A DNA stretch of 8,132 nucleotides from Lachnospiraceae bacterium (lineage in GTDB: Bacteria > Bacillota > Clostridia > Lachnospirales > Lachnospiraceae). The translations under genes were made by a program, and so were the position numbers. This document shows, one piece after another, positions 1-6,056 of the stretch (positions are counted from its first letter, which is position 1; every line of letters starts with the position of its first letter). The notes under the pieces were generated by a model. The model was not told the DNA's origin and searched no databases. It was given only the letters and a program-made list of their open reading frames with translations. The stretch is from the NCBI GenBank assembly GCA_024691145.1, contig JAILNW010000123.1, forward strand, positions 1 through 8,132, given 5' to 3'.

Positions 1-171
1 AATTAAAAAACAGATACTACTCCTTCCTCATTCAAATTAACTAAACATTATAAAATGCAATACACCATTCAAATGAGTTACGTTTTTAACGCAACTCATT
101 TGAATGGTGTATTGCATTTTATAATGTTTAGTTAATTTGAATGAGGAAGGAGTAGTATCTGGTTTTTAATT
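1..171. repeat. 171-bp near-perfect palindrome upstream of the nuclease gene
   Basis: Position n pairs with position 172-n across the whole stretch. The arms are 1-84 and 88-171 around a TTT centre (85-87). Only two pairs fail: A10/G162 and A80/C92. If transcribed, either strand would fold into a hairpin of more than 80 bp; in DNA it could extrude a cruciform. Each arm contains an outward-facing TATAAT (120-125 on the plus strand, mirrored at 47-52 on the minus strand) and an outward-facing purine-rich, Shine-Dalgarno-like AGGAAGGAG, so the arms look like two copies of a gene leader joined head to head. The core 105-135 recurs in inverted form at 1219-1245. The palindrome begins exactly at the window edge and may extend further left. 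Confidence 0.97.
105..135 (+). repeat. Left inverted-repeat copy flanking the nuclease gene
   Basis: This part of the right palindrome arm (TGGTGTATTGCAT, then TAATGTTTAGTTAA after four bases) is the reverse complement of 1219-1245 except for 4 nt of gaps. The two copies bracket the nuclease gene, about 90 nt before its start codon and 2 nt after its stop codon. That is where terminal inverted repeats of a small mobile unit would lie. The same sequence is also present at 37-67 in the left palindrome arm. No target-site duplication could be identified. Confidence 0.75.
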
Positions 172-176
172 TCATA

Positions 177-205
177 TGGAAAATGTAATTTTTATGTGAT
201 AGAAT
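177..205 (+). promoter_or_regulatory. Possible sigma-A promoter for the nuclease gene
   Basis: A TGGAAA -35-like hexamer (177-182) is followed by a 17-bp spacer and TAGAAT (200-205). A TG lies one base upstream of the -10 (197-198), the extended -10 arrangement. Transcription would start near 212 and leave a leader of only about 15 nt before the start codon at 227. An alternative TATAAT at 120-125 in the palindrome has only poorly spaced -35 candidates. The assignment rests on consensus matching alone. Confidence 0.35.
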
Positions 206-226
206 TAAACTAGAAAAAAGAATAAC

Positions 227-1216
227 ATGACGAATAAGATTATTTCTTCTGTCATTGCTAATAATAATGATAGAATCCAATATGATGAGGTATGCAAACG
301 TATACTTGCAGATAAATTTATTATCGCAAAGATTCTAAAGCATACACTTCCAGAATATAAAAACTATAGTCTTAAAGAAATTGTAGACAATTATATTGAT
401 GGGAGTCCTTTGATTTCTACCGTAGCCGTTAATCCTGATGAGAAGAGAAACGGCGAGTTTGTAGAAACACTTAATAGTGAGAATGTTATTGCCAATGAAG
501 GCAAGGTAACCTTTGATATTATGTTTAAAGCTATTGTGCCTGAGACATATGAACGAAAACATATGTTTATTAATCTTGAAGCACAAAAAGCTTTTAACGT
601 TGGATACCCAATTGCCAGCAGAGGTGTGTATTACTGTAGCAGAATGCTTTCAAAACAATATGGCGAGGTATTTACAAATTCTCGCTACGATAAGTTGCAG
701 AAAGTAACAAGCATATTTCTTTGTAACAATGTAACTGATAAAGTTCATAAGAATACTATTACAAGTTTTGAACTTAACGAACATAACATATATGGCAGTA
801 TTACTACAGACAAAAGTGCATATGACCTACTGTCAGTAGTAATAGTTTGCTATAATAATAATGATAATAATACAACTAATGAGTTAATTAACATGCTTTC
901 TGTATTATTTTCTAATAAGATTAATGCAGATAAGAAGATTAATATGTTGTCGTCCCAATATGGAATTCCTATGACAACTAATTTTAAAGGTGAGGTGAAC
1001 AGTATGTGTAATATGAGTCAGGGATTAATTGATTTAGGTATCGAACAAGGTATCGAACAGGGTATCGAGCAAAATACAATTAACTCTATGTTTTATCTTA
1101 TTAACAATAAACACTGGGATTTTAAAGATTGCTTTGAAATGTACAATATACCTGAAGAAAAGCAGGCTACGTATATCGAAGCTGTTAATAAAATGATTAA
1201 TAATAGTAACATTTAA
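227..1216 (+). CDS. PD-(D/E)XK nuclease family transposase (Rpn-like)
   Basis: A 329-residue protein with the architecture of the Rpn/'PD-(D/E)XK nuclease family transposase' proteins that are multicopy in Lachnospiraceae. The N-terminal block (about 15-75, ending ISTVAVNPDE) precedes the nuclease core. In the core, D97 in TFDIMF and E118-x-Q120 in INLEAQK fit the metal-binding D...ExQ motif, followed by GYPIASRGVYYCSR (126-139). The C-terminal part has the family signature MCNMSQG (260-266), then three GIEQ repeats (271-282) and a helical tail. The length is normal for the family, so the gene looks intact. The frame opens only at 209, after a TAA at 206-208, so ATG 227 is the only good start; its ribosome-binding site is weak (AAAAAAG). 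Residues 210-216 are Asn-rich, from an AAT-rich tract. Rpn proteins promote recA-independent recombination and cleave DNA; activity of this copy is inferred. Confidence 0.9.
   Translation: MTNKIISSVIANNNDRIQYDEVCKRILADKFIIAKILKHTLPEYKNYSLKEIVDNYIDGSPLISTVAVNPDEKRNGEFVETLNSENVIANEGKVTFDIMFKAIVPETYERKHMFINLEAQKAFNVGYPIASRGVYYCSRMLSKQYGEVFTNSRYDKLQKVTSIFLCNNVTDKVHKNTITSFELNEHNIYGSITTDKSAYDLLSVVIVCYNNNDNNTTNELINMLSVLFSNKINADKKINMLSSQYGIPMTTNFKGEVNSMCNMSQGLIDLGIEQGIEQGIEQNTINSMFYLINNKHWDFKDCFEMYNIPEEKQATYIEAVNKMINNSNI
1037..1072 (+). repeat. Three tandem 12-bp repeats encoding GIEQ
   Basis: GGTATCGAACAA is present three times in tandem (1037-1048, 1049-1060, 1061-1072) with two silent differences, giving GIEQGIEQGIEQ at residues 271-282 of the nuclease. 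Short G-x-E-x repeats at this position are common in this family and could vary in copy number by slippage. Each unit is four codons, so changes would keep the frame. Confidence 0.9.
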
Positions 1217-1218
1217 CT

Positions 1219-1245
1219 TTAACTAAACATATATGCAATACACCA
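1219..1245 (-). repeat. Right inverted-repeat copy flanking the nuclease gene
   Basis: Read on the minus strand this is TGGTGTATTGCAT followed by ATATGTTTAGTTAA, matching 105-135 of the palindrome apart from 4 nt of gaps. It starts 2 nt after the nuclease stop codon and runs directly into the terminator hairpin. It is oriented inversely to the copy upstream of the gene, so the pair resembles terminal inverted repeats. Confidence 0.75.
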
Positions 1246-1279
1246 AAGGCTCTAGGATTCTTTATCTTAGAGCCTTTTT
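1245..1279 (+). terminator. Rho-independent terminator after the nuclease gene
   Basis: AAAGGCTCTA (1245-1254) pairs with TAGAGCCTTT (1268-1277). A G-T wobble and GAT/ATC extend the stem to 14 bp around a TCTTT loop (1259-1263). The plus-strand 3' side ends in five T residues (1275-1279). It lies 28 nt after the nuclease stop and serves that gene. The minus-strand side lacks a T run (TTTGGTG), so it is a poor terminator for the converging operon. Confidence 0.88.
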
Positions 1280-1498
1280 CAGCACTGTTCATAATTTCTA
1301 TGCGCTTAAGATTCGTGAACTGGAAAAGTTCTTCCTCTGCTACTCTTTTCAAGTCAAAGTATTCATCCTCTCCATCCCAAAATGGATAAATTTGAGCATA
1401 AATATCATTGCCGCCATCCATAATAATCTCTTCAATTTCAGAAGCCAGAGATACAGGAATTTCAAGTTTCTTAAAATAATCAATTAGTAAACCAGCAA

Positions 1499-2326
1499 TT
1501 ATCCAACAAGAATATTGTATTTATCAGGGCGTCTGTACTTGTCTCCCATTATATCATTTTTTCTGTGTGTTCTAAGGCTGTCTAAATCAAGTTCAGCAAC
1601 ATATACTCCACATGAAATAGGTGCTTCGAATACACACATATCTCTAGAGCCATTCTCATTCCATGGAACGCCATCAAATAAAGTTGATTTTCCATTGCAA
1701 TCAGGATGTCCTTCAGGATAATTGCATGTAGCCACTGCAACCATATTTTCATATGCTCTTGTTCTTATTGCAGACAACCTGTTAATCTCCATTGGACAGG
1801 CATTTGGAGCCAGTATAAGTTCTGCCCCTTTTAGCATTAGTATCCTTGCACTTTCAGGGAACTCTCTGTCAAAGCAAATCATAGTTCCTATCTTTACTAC
1901 ACCTCTTCCAAAATCCAAATCAGCAGTATAAAATTCCCCACCAGCATCTAACACTCTTTCCAGAGAAAACGCACAAGTATGTACTTTTGAATAGTGAAGA
2001 ATTTCCTTTCCAAATCTGTCAAAAAATATAACTGAGTTAAGTGGTCTAGGATTATGCTCTTCAAGAAATGTAATTCCAATTGCCATATCTAGTTCTGCTG
2101 CAAGATTAGAAAATGCCTTTATGAAATCACTGTTTTTCTTTATAGCAAGATTATTAATCTCACTCTTCTGTTGTGGCAAATAATATCCGTTACTCCACAT
2201 TTCTGGAAAAAGTGCTATGTCTGCACCTTTTTCCTTTGCCTCTCTGCAGGCTTTAATTCCTATATCAAGATTCTCTGCAAGGTCATTTCCCGGCATAATC
2301 TGTAAAAAAGCTATTTTAATATTCAT
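1499..2326 (-). CDS. Carbon-nitrogen hydrolase (nitrilase superfamily amidase)
   Basis: A 275-residue cytosolic enzyme of the nitrilase superfamily, which hydrolyses non-peptide C-N bonds (amides, N-carbamoyl groups) through a cysteine thioester. The catalytic triad is complete: E42 in LFPEMW, K114 in HYSKVH and C151 in GTMICFDREFPE. Other family marks are the N-terminal IAFLQ strand, the AELILAPNA segment (168-176) and the C-terminal RRPDKYNIL, which resembles the usual 'yRRPxxY' ending. Length is normal. The start ATG 2326 has AGGAG about 10 nt upstream. It is the last gene of the four-gene operon, 36 nt after the VOC gene. The substrate cannot be read from sequence: N-carbamoylputrescine-type or omega-amidase activity are family possibilities. 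No good terminator follows it. Confidence 0.92.
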   Translation of the reverse strand: MNIKIAFLQIMPGNDLAENLDIGIKACREAKEKGADIALFPEMWSNGYYLPQQKSEINNLAIKKNSDFIKAFSNLAAELDMAIGITFLEEHNPRPLNSVIFFDRFGKEILHYSKVHTCAFSLERVLDAGGEFYTADLDFGRGVVKIGTMICFDREFPESARILMLKGAELILAPNACPMEINRLSAIRTRAYENMVAVATCNYPEGHPDCNGKSTLFDGVPWNENGSRDMCVFEAPISCGVYVAELDLDSLRTHRKNDIMGDKYRRPDKYNILVG

Positions 2327-2362
2327 TGTTTTAATTCTCCTGTCAAATAATACATCATGCTC

Positions 2363-2725
2363 TTACATTGGTGTTCCTACTTCTATTAGATTTCCATCTG
2401 GATCATAAAATCGTATTACCTTCTGTCCCCAGCTGTGGGTCATAAGCTTATTAACGTATTTTACATCAGGATAATACTTTTCAAGTTTTTCTACAAATCT
2501 TTCAATGTAAGGTTCCTCAAAATAAAGTTCGCAAGAATTATTCTCAGGAATTATTTCTTTACCAAGAAACTCTTTCCAGTATTTCTCTTCCTGCAATACA
2601 AGTCCTTCAGTAAGAATCATATTGCCTCCATTATCAAGTATCTTCTCAAGTCCGAAAAGATCGTGGTAAAACTGTCTGGATTTTTCAATATCTTTAACAA
2701 CAATAAGTACATTTCTTAGTTTCAT
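2363..2725 (-). CDS. VOC family (glyoxalase/bleomycin-resistance fold) protein
   Basis: A 120-residue protein with the vicinal-oxygen-chelate signature: N-terminal RNVLIVVKDIEKSRQFYHDLFGLE (4-27) and C-terminal VIRFYDPDGNLIEVGTPM (103-120). H97 in THSWGQ and E115 in LIEVG are candidate metal ligands. The N-terminal ligand position of classical glyoxalase I is N5 rather than His or Glu, so the activity may be divergent. The frame extends upstream to 2788, but ATG 2725 is the right start: it has GAAGG 6 nt upstream and the fold begins at once. The longer reading would overlap the ATP-grasp gene and begin with sequence derived from the hairpin at 2765-2796. It lies 29 nt after the ATP-grasp stop and 36 nt before the nitrilase start. 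Isomerase, dioxygenase or resistance function cannot be chosen from the sequence. Confidence 0.9.
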   Translation of the reverse strand: MKLRNVLIVVKDIEKSRQFYHDLFGLEKILDNGGNMILTEGLVLQEEKYWKEFLGKEIIPENNSCELYFEEPYIERFVEKLEKYYPDVKYVNKLMTHSWGQKVIRFYDPDGNLIEVGTPM

Positions 2726-2731
2726 TGTACA

Positions 2732-2736
2732 CCTTC
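2732..2736 (-). promoter_or_regulatory. Ribosome-binding site that fixes the VOC start
   Basis: GAAGG on the minus strand, 6 nt before ATG 2725. It supports the 120-residue protein over the longer 141-residue reading from 2788. Confidence 0.75.
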
Positions 2737-2754
2737 TTTTTTCATATAGCTCTA

Positions 2755-3906
2755 TTAAATCTGTAGACCATTTTGACGGCGCCGGCAAAATGGTCTGTAA
2801 AAATCATCTGGCTTAATCTGCTGCAGGCCTGACACCTGTCCATCTCCAAGTTCCATAATAATAAGACTTCCATCTTCATGTCTTGCAATGTCTATAGTTA
2901 CAAAATTACTTTTTAGTCTTTTAACTACTGATTCTATCCACTTCATCTCTTCATCAGAAAATGATATTATCTGATCTTCCTGCCAATAATCATCTATGAT
3001 CATTATCTTTCCAGCAAATACAAATACTCTGTATTCCTCTGATATTGGCATACCACTCTTCTCATGAAAGCCAATGGATTTTAATTTTTCAAACTTTCGA
3101 AGAACCACTCCTCCAACAAGATTAGAACCTTGTCTTTCAACAAAGTTTCTTATTATTCTCTCTGCATTTCCTTTATCAGAAATGTTTTCAATAAAACATG
3201 CATCATGCCACTCATGTTTTCTGCTTTTAACATAATCCTTAACTATATAAGAGCCTTCTAATCCCTGTGTAAGAAGAAGAGCCGAATCTACAGTCCCCTT
3301 GTCTTCCCATACAGACTTGGCAGTATAGTCCTTAAAATCATCATACCATCCTGGAAGAGTATGGTATCTCTCATACTCTACAGGTGTATTAATAAGTATT
3401 ATGCCTTTTTCCATAAGACTATCATAAAAGCTTCTGTACATTTCAGGCTTCATCATCCATCCACGATATATGGTTAAACCTGAAATATCATCACCGTACA
3501 GTGATAATTTGCCCATTTCAAGTTCTTCATAACTAAACAATGCACATGGAAGCTCTAATGATGCTGCGTTGTATTCTTCCTCATAATCATAATCCACCTT
3601 TCTGGGGTACAAAGGATGGTTGCAGAAAATGAAATTAATGTTGGATAAATTGCTTACAAGTATATTGCCTTGTACCTCAACTTTATCTATGTATTCAATT
3701 ATAAGACCTATTGGCTTGTCTTCTGTACTAATACCATTTGGGATATACTTAAGCAGTTCTAAACTCTTAACCTTAAAACGGTTGCCATGAAGATCATATA
3801 ATATATCACCAATGCAGATGTTAGAATTAGCATAGTTTATTATGGTGTAAATAATGCCTTTGCTGGTAATATTAAGTTGGTCTAGTATTCTAAATATGTC
3901 AGTCAT
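2755..3906 (-). CDS. R2K-clade ATP-grasp enzyme with N-terminal EF-Tu domain-2-like barrel
   Basis: A 383-residue protein from ATG 3906 (385 from GTG 3912; positions below use the GTG as residue 1). Residues about 13-90 look like the beta-barrel of translation factors: ICIGDILYDLHGNRFKVKSL, then IGLIIEYIDKVEVQGNILVSN. Residues about 95-372 match the ATP-grasp R2K clade family 3 (formerly DUF4343): PRKVDYDYEEEYNAASL, YRGWMM (149-154), YERYHTLPGWYDDF (180-193), K225 in YIVKDYVKSRKHEW, R295 in EYRVFVF, and the metal-binding end D341 and E354 in IMELGDGQVSGLQ. The clade includes eukaryotic CDC123 and is predicted to ligate peptides or modify proteins with ATP. The C-terminal dozen residues come from a palindrome. 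The gene overlaps the helicase gene. The substrate is unknown. Confidence 0.85.
   Translation of the reverse strand: MTDIFRILDQLNITSKGIIYTIINYANSNICIGDILYDLHGNRFKVKSLELLKYIPNGISTEDKPIGLIIEYIDKVEVQGNILVSNLSNINFIFCNHPLYPRKVDYDYEEEYNAASLELPCALFSYEELEMGKLSLYGDDISGLTIYRGWMMKPEMYRSFYDSLMEKGIILINTPVEYERYHTLPGWYDDFKDYTAKSVWEDKGTVDSALLLTQGLEGSYIVKDYVKSRKHEWHDACFIENISDKGNAERIIRNFVERQGSNLVGGVVLRKFEKLKSIGFHEKSGMPISEEYRVFVFAGKIMIIDDYWQEDQIISFSDEEMKWIESVVKRLKSNFVTIDIARHEDGSLIIMELGDGQVSGLQQIKPDDFYRPFCRRRQNGLQI
2765..2796. repeat. 32-bp GC-cored palindrome at the 3' end of the ATP-grasp gene
   Basis: AGACCATTTTG pairs with CAAAATGGTCT, with one mismatch inside (A2776/G2785), around the self-complementary core CGGCGCCG (2777-2784). 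It sits inside the last 14 codons of the ATP-grasp gene and supplies the ending PFCRRRQNG. The core is far more GC-rich than its surroundings. There is no T run after it on either strand, so it is not a typical terminator. It could be an inserted palindromic element, an mRNA stability or processing hairpin, or a chance structure in the coding sequence. Confidence 0.85.
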
Positions 3907-5785
3907 TAGCACTCCTTACTCCTTGTATTCGACTCTTTAGATACTCTTTTAGTTTTTCATCAGTACAGTATATATAGCATCCTTTCATTCCTCTTGTTAG
4001 TAATGTACGATATGTATTTTTTATTACTTCATCAGCAATACTTAATGCCCTTCCAGGTGATTCTTTATATAGCTTTTTTATACCCTTCAACGACTGATCA
4101 GTGCTGGCTCTTTTAGTAAAATCTGTTACAATATGTCCATTCTCATATCTCATATCATCTCCGTTTATTACCCCTGCATAATCAAACTCTAAGCCTTGGG
4201 ACGTATGTATGCAACCTACTTCATTTATTGAAGTTTCGCTAACTGCAAATGGTTCACCATTTGCAAGGTTCCAGCTCATCTCAAAATCACCAATTTTAAT
4301 ATCATGAATATCCGAATTATTTTGTGCCTCCTTTATCCATTTCCAGCAATAACCGGCTAATACACGTGAACTGTTAGTATTCTTATTTCTTTCTATAATA
4401 AGTTCTCTCATTTCATTTGGAGAGTCACATATTCTAATATCATAATCAATATCTTCCAAGTCATAATTAGCTGTTTCTCTAATGTCTAGTACATCATCGA
4501 GCCATGCCAAGTATCCATCTGAGCCATTACATCTAAACTGAGACTGTAGTTCCATATGATAAACTTCAGAGTTTTCCCTTTCTGCCCACTTCTCAATTTC
4601 TGCAACAGAACCTATATCATCTATTGTTACTCTCTGGCTTTCATCAATAAAAAATACACTGCAATATGAAGCATGTATTATTTCCTTAATTTGATTTTCA
4701 CCAAGATTACGAAACATACCTGATTTTTCATTTAATCTATGTGCCTCATCAACAAGCAATGTATGAATTGAATTTTTTTCTGCTTCTGTATATACGCCAG
4801 AACCTTTAAACATATTGTCGATTGATGATTTTTTCATTTCTCCTTTAAGCTTCTTTGAATAAACAGTTCTAGGTGCACTGTTTTTTGATACATATTGTAC
4901 CATCTGATTATTCTGTGTTAACTCAGAAAGTAAATTTATAGCTACTACCGTTTTTCCTGTACCAGGACCACCTTGAACTATTATAGTTCTCTTTTTATAA
5001 TCTTTTTGAGATAATTTTGATAATCTCAATATTTCCTCAAATACTACCTTTTGTTCATCAATCATAATAAATTCCTTATTGCCCTTTACCATAGAAGCTA
5101 TAGTATTCTGAAGACTCTTTGAAGGTCGTATTTTCCCATGGTCAATTAAATATAAAACTTCTTTATTATCCCCTTTTCTAATATATGATTTTATATATTC
5201 TCTTAATTGTTGCAACTGTCCCTTAGTATATACAGGTGCTTCCACTGTATATTCATCATACTGACTTGCATCAATAGGATCATTCTCATGTCTAATATAA
5301 TTATGTAAACATGCACATGGTAATAATGTAACTCGTTCATCTTGCACTGACTGATTATAATCATAAATAAGTCTTGAATAAGACCACGCCTGATACGAAG
5401 GATGAACAACTTTTCTTATTGCTCCTCCTGTATATGTCTCAACCAAAGCATCTACACCTTGAATTTCTTTAATTGATTCCCATTGTTTTAATTCAACAAT
5501 AACCATTCCTGCATCATCATTTGAATTATAGCCAGAAATCATAAAATCTACACGCTTTGAAGTCTGTGGTATATTAAACTCAATTGCAACACCTGCATCA
5601 TTAGGTATAGTTGTATCATTTAATACTTTATACATATAATTAAGCGAATTCTCCCATGATCTGAATTCAGCCTTAGGAGTATGTCTTCCCATCTTTTTTA
5701 ATATATTCTCTTGTATTTCAATAGCAATAGAATCATTCTCACAACTTCTAAGAAAATCTGTTTTTAAGCCATCATAAACAATCAT
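3899..5785 (-). CDS. PD-(D/E)XK nuclease-DUF2075 helicase fusion
   Basis: A 628-residue protein of the DUF2075 'DNA/RNA helicase' type. N-terminal part (about 60-135): a PD-(D/E)XK-like nuclease core with D80 in RVDFMI and E98-L-K100 in VIVELKQW. Then the SF1-like ATPase: Walker A GGPGTGKT (272-279), Walker B LLVDEAH (343-349), a second acidic motif FFIDESQRVT (378-387), LQSQFR with a possible arginine finger R418, motif V HTSQGLEFD (527-535) and motif VI TYRTLLTRGM (591-600). All key residues are present, so it should be active. Predicted role: ATP-driven movement on or unwinding of nucleic acid with coupled cleavage. Such proteins occur widely in accessory regions and are suspected of roles in defence or repair. 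It is the first gene of the operon, with AAAGG about 10 nt before ATG 5785 and a promoter at 5890-5918. Confidence 0.9.
   Translation of the reverse strand: MIVYDGLKTDFLRSCENDSIAIEIQENILKKMGRHTPKAEFRSWENSLNYMYKVLNDTTIPNDAGVAIEFNIPQTSKRVDFMISGYNSNDDAGMVIVELKQWESIKEIQGVDALVETYTGGAIRKVVHPSYQAWSYSRLIYDYNQSVQDERVTLLPCACLHNYIRHENDPIDASQYDEYTVEAPVYTKGQLQQLREYIKSYIRKGDNKEVLYLIDHGKIRPSKSLQNTIASMVKGNKEFIMIDEQKVVFEEILRLSKLSQKDYKKRTIIVQGGPGTGKTVVAINLLSELTQNNQMVQYVSKNSAPRTVYSKKLKGEMKKSSIDNMFKGSGVYTEAEKNSIHTLLVDEAHRLNEKSGMFRNLGENQIKEIIHASYCSVFFIDESQRVTIDDIGSVAEIEKWAERENSEVYHMELQSQFRCNGSDGYLAWLDDVLDIRETANYDLEDIDYDIRICDSPNEMRELIIERNKNTNSSRVLAGYCWKWIKEAQNNSDIHDIKIGDFEMSWNLANGEPFAVSETSINEVGCIHTSQGLEFDYAGVINGDDMRYENGHIVTDFTKRASTDQSLKGIKKLYKESPGRALSIADEVIKNTYRTLLTRGMKGCYIYCTDEKLKEYLKSRIQGVRSAND
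3907..3924 (-). promoter_or_regulatory. Doubled Shine-Dalgarno before the ATP-grasp gene
   Basis: Two AAGGAG sites lie in tandem on the minus strand. The one at 3919-3924 is 6 nt from GTG 3912, and the one at 3912-3917 is 5 nt from ATG 3906. Both starts are in frame, so products differing by two residues are possible; ATG is preferred. The site lies inside the end of the helicase gene (stop at 3899-3901), giving an 8-nt overlap from the ATG and suggesting translational coupling. Confidence 0.7.
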
Positions 5786-5889
5786 TATAAATCTGCCTTT
5801 CTATGCTTACTATATTGCTTTATACTACATTTTAAACAATATCTATCACATGAAAAATATATACAATATTTCCCAAATCAACACATTAA

Positions 5890-5918
5890 AGTATAACACA
5901 AAAAATATAACTTGTCAC
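5890..5918 (-). promoter_or_regulatory. Sigma-A promoter of the helicase operon
   Basis: On the minus strand, GTGACA (5913-5918) and TATACT (5890-5895) are separated by exactly 17 bp. A TG one base before the -10 makes it an extended -10 promoter. Transcription would start near 5883, giving a leader of about 98 nt before ATG 5785. The leader is AT-rich and I see no riboswitch or attenuator in it. A second weaker match (TTGTTT, 17 bp, AATATA) lies closer to the gene. Confidence 0.65.
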
Positions 5919-5926
5919 CTTCATAC

Positions 5927-5952
5927 AAAAAGAGCCTCGTCATTGAGACTCT
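5927..5952 (-). terminator. Rho-independent terminator ending the upstream operon
   Basis: On the minus strand AGAGTCTC (5952-5945) pairs with GAGGCTCT (5938-5931) as an 8-bp stem with one G-T wobble and a 6-nt AATGAC loop, followed by a TTTTT run (5931-5927). It separates the zinc-ribbon/ATPase operon from the helicase promoter just downstream. The stop codon of the out-of-frame tail at 5940-5942 falls in its loop. Confidence 0.82.
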
Positions 5953-6056
5953 GATACTTTCTGTTCATTAAAATAATCTTTTAGTAAATTTAATAAAGCC
6001 ATTAGATTATTCCAGTTTCTAGTTCCTTCTGATATCATCCTTTCCATCAAAATCAT
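5940..6056 (-). pseudogene. Out-of-frame tail after the truncated ATPase gene
   Basis: A second minus-strand frame overlaps the last codons of the ATPase gene and ends at TGA 5940-5942, inside the terminator loop. From ATG 6056 it gives 38 residues, and from ATG 6047 it gives 35, including ISEGTRNWNNLMALLNLL and KDYFNEQKVSESQ. It looks like a real C-terminus: hydrophobic helix spacing, a charged tail, and a terminator immediately after. Neither ATG has a good ribosome-binding site, and an in-frame TAG lies directly upstream (6057-6059). The simplest reading is the 3' end of an older gene, left by a deletion that joined it out of frame to the ATPase N-terminus. A small independent protein is the alternative. 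I do not recognise the family. Confidence 0.45.

Larger units (their letters stand above)
1197..1499 (-). pseudogene. Remnant of a DUF6892-like gene
   Basis: The minus-strand frame running from about 1499 down to a TAA at 1197-1199 reads LLIDYFKKLEIPVSLASEIE and then EIIMDGGNDIYAQIYPFWDG, EDEYFDLKRVAEEELFQF and TNLKRIEI. From memory this matches the later part of the widespread DUF6892-type family (DGGN-IY...PFWDGED-F...FPNLKK); the family number is moderately certain. Family-like sequence continues upstream of the only ATG (1421), back to the nitrilase stop codon, with no start codon in frame, so the 5' part is missing. At the 3' side the frame runs through the terminator hairpin (codons SKIKNPRAF) and the inverted repeat (GVLHI), so the natural C-terminus is also lost. 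The true gene sequence probably covers about 1280-1499. A short product starting at 1421 (74 residues) is conceivable but unlikely to be functional. Confidence 0.6.

Noticed and set aside
1..171. Palindrome considered as a CRISPR array or tRNA-like RNA
   Set aside because: There are only two inverted arms, with no direct repeats or spacers and no cloverleaf features.
335..707. Minus- and plus-strand frames within the nuclease gene
   Set aside because: They overlap the D97/E118 nuclease core in other frames and have no start signals.
1245..1277. Hairpin considered as a terminator for the minus-strand operon
   Set aside because: The minus-strand 3' side continues TTTGGTGTATTG, without a U tract. 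It fits only the plus strand.
1233..1487. Plus-strand open frame of 84 codons
   Set aside because: It lies over the terminator and the antisense of the DUF6892-like remnant, has no ribosome-binding site and no family resemblance.
1515..2408. Plus-strand open frames antisense to the nitrilase and VOC genes
   Set aside because: They are shadows of genes with complete catalytic motifs on the other strand, and their translations have no protein-like features.
2726..2788. Upstream extension of the VOC protein to 141 residues
   Set aside because: It would begin inside the ATP-grasp gene and hairpin and adds residues outside the VOC fold. ATG 2725 has a proper ribosome-binding site.
2765..2796. 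Palindrome considered as a transcription terminator
   Set aside because: No T run follows the stem on either strand, and it lies within codons upstream of the stop.
1499..5785. Assignment of the operon to a named phage-defence system
   Set aside because: The helicase-nuclease is suggestive, but I cannot match this gene set to any named system, so only a hypothesis is reported.
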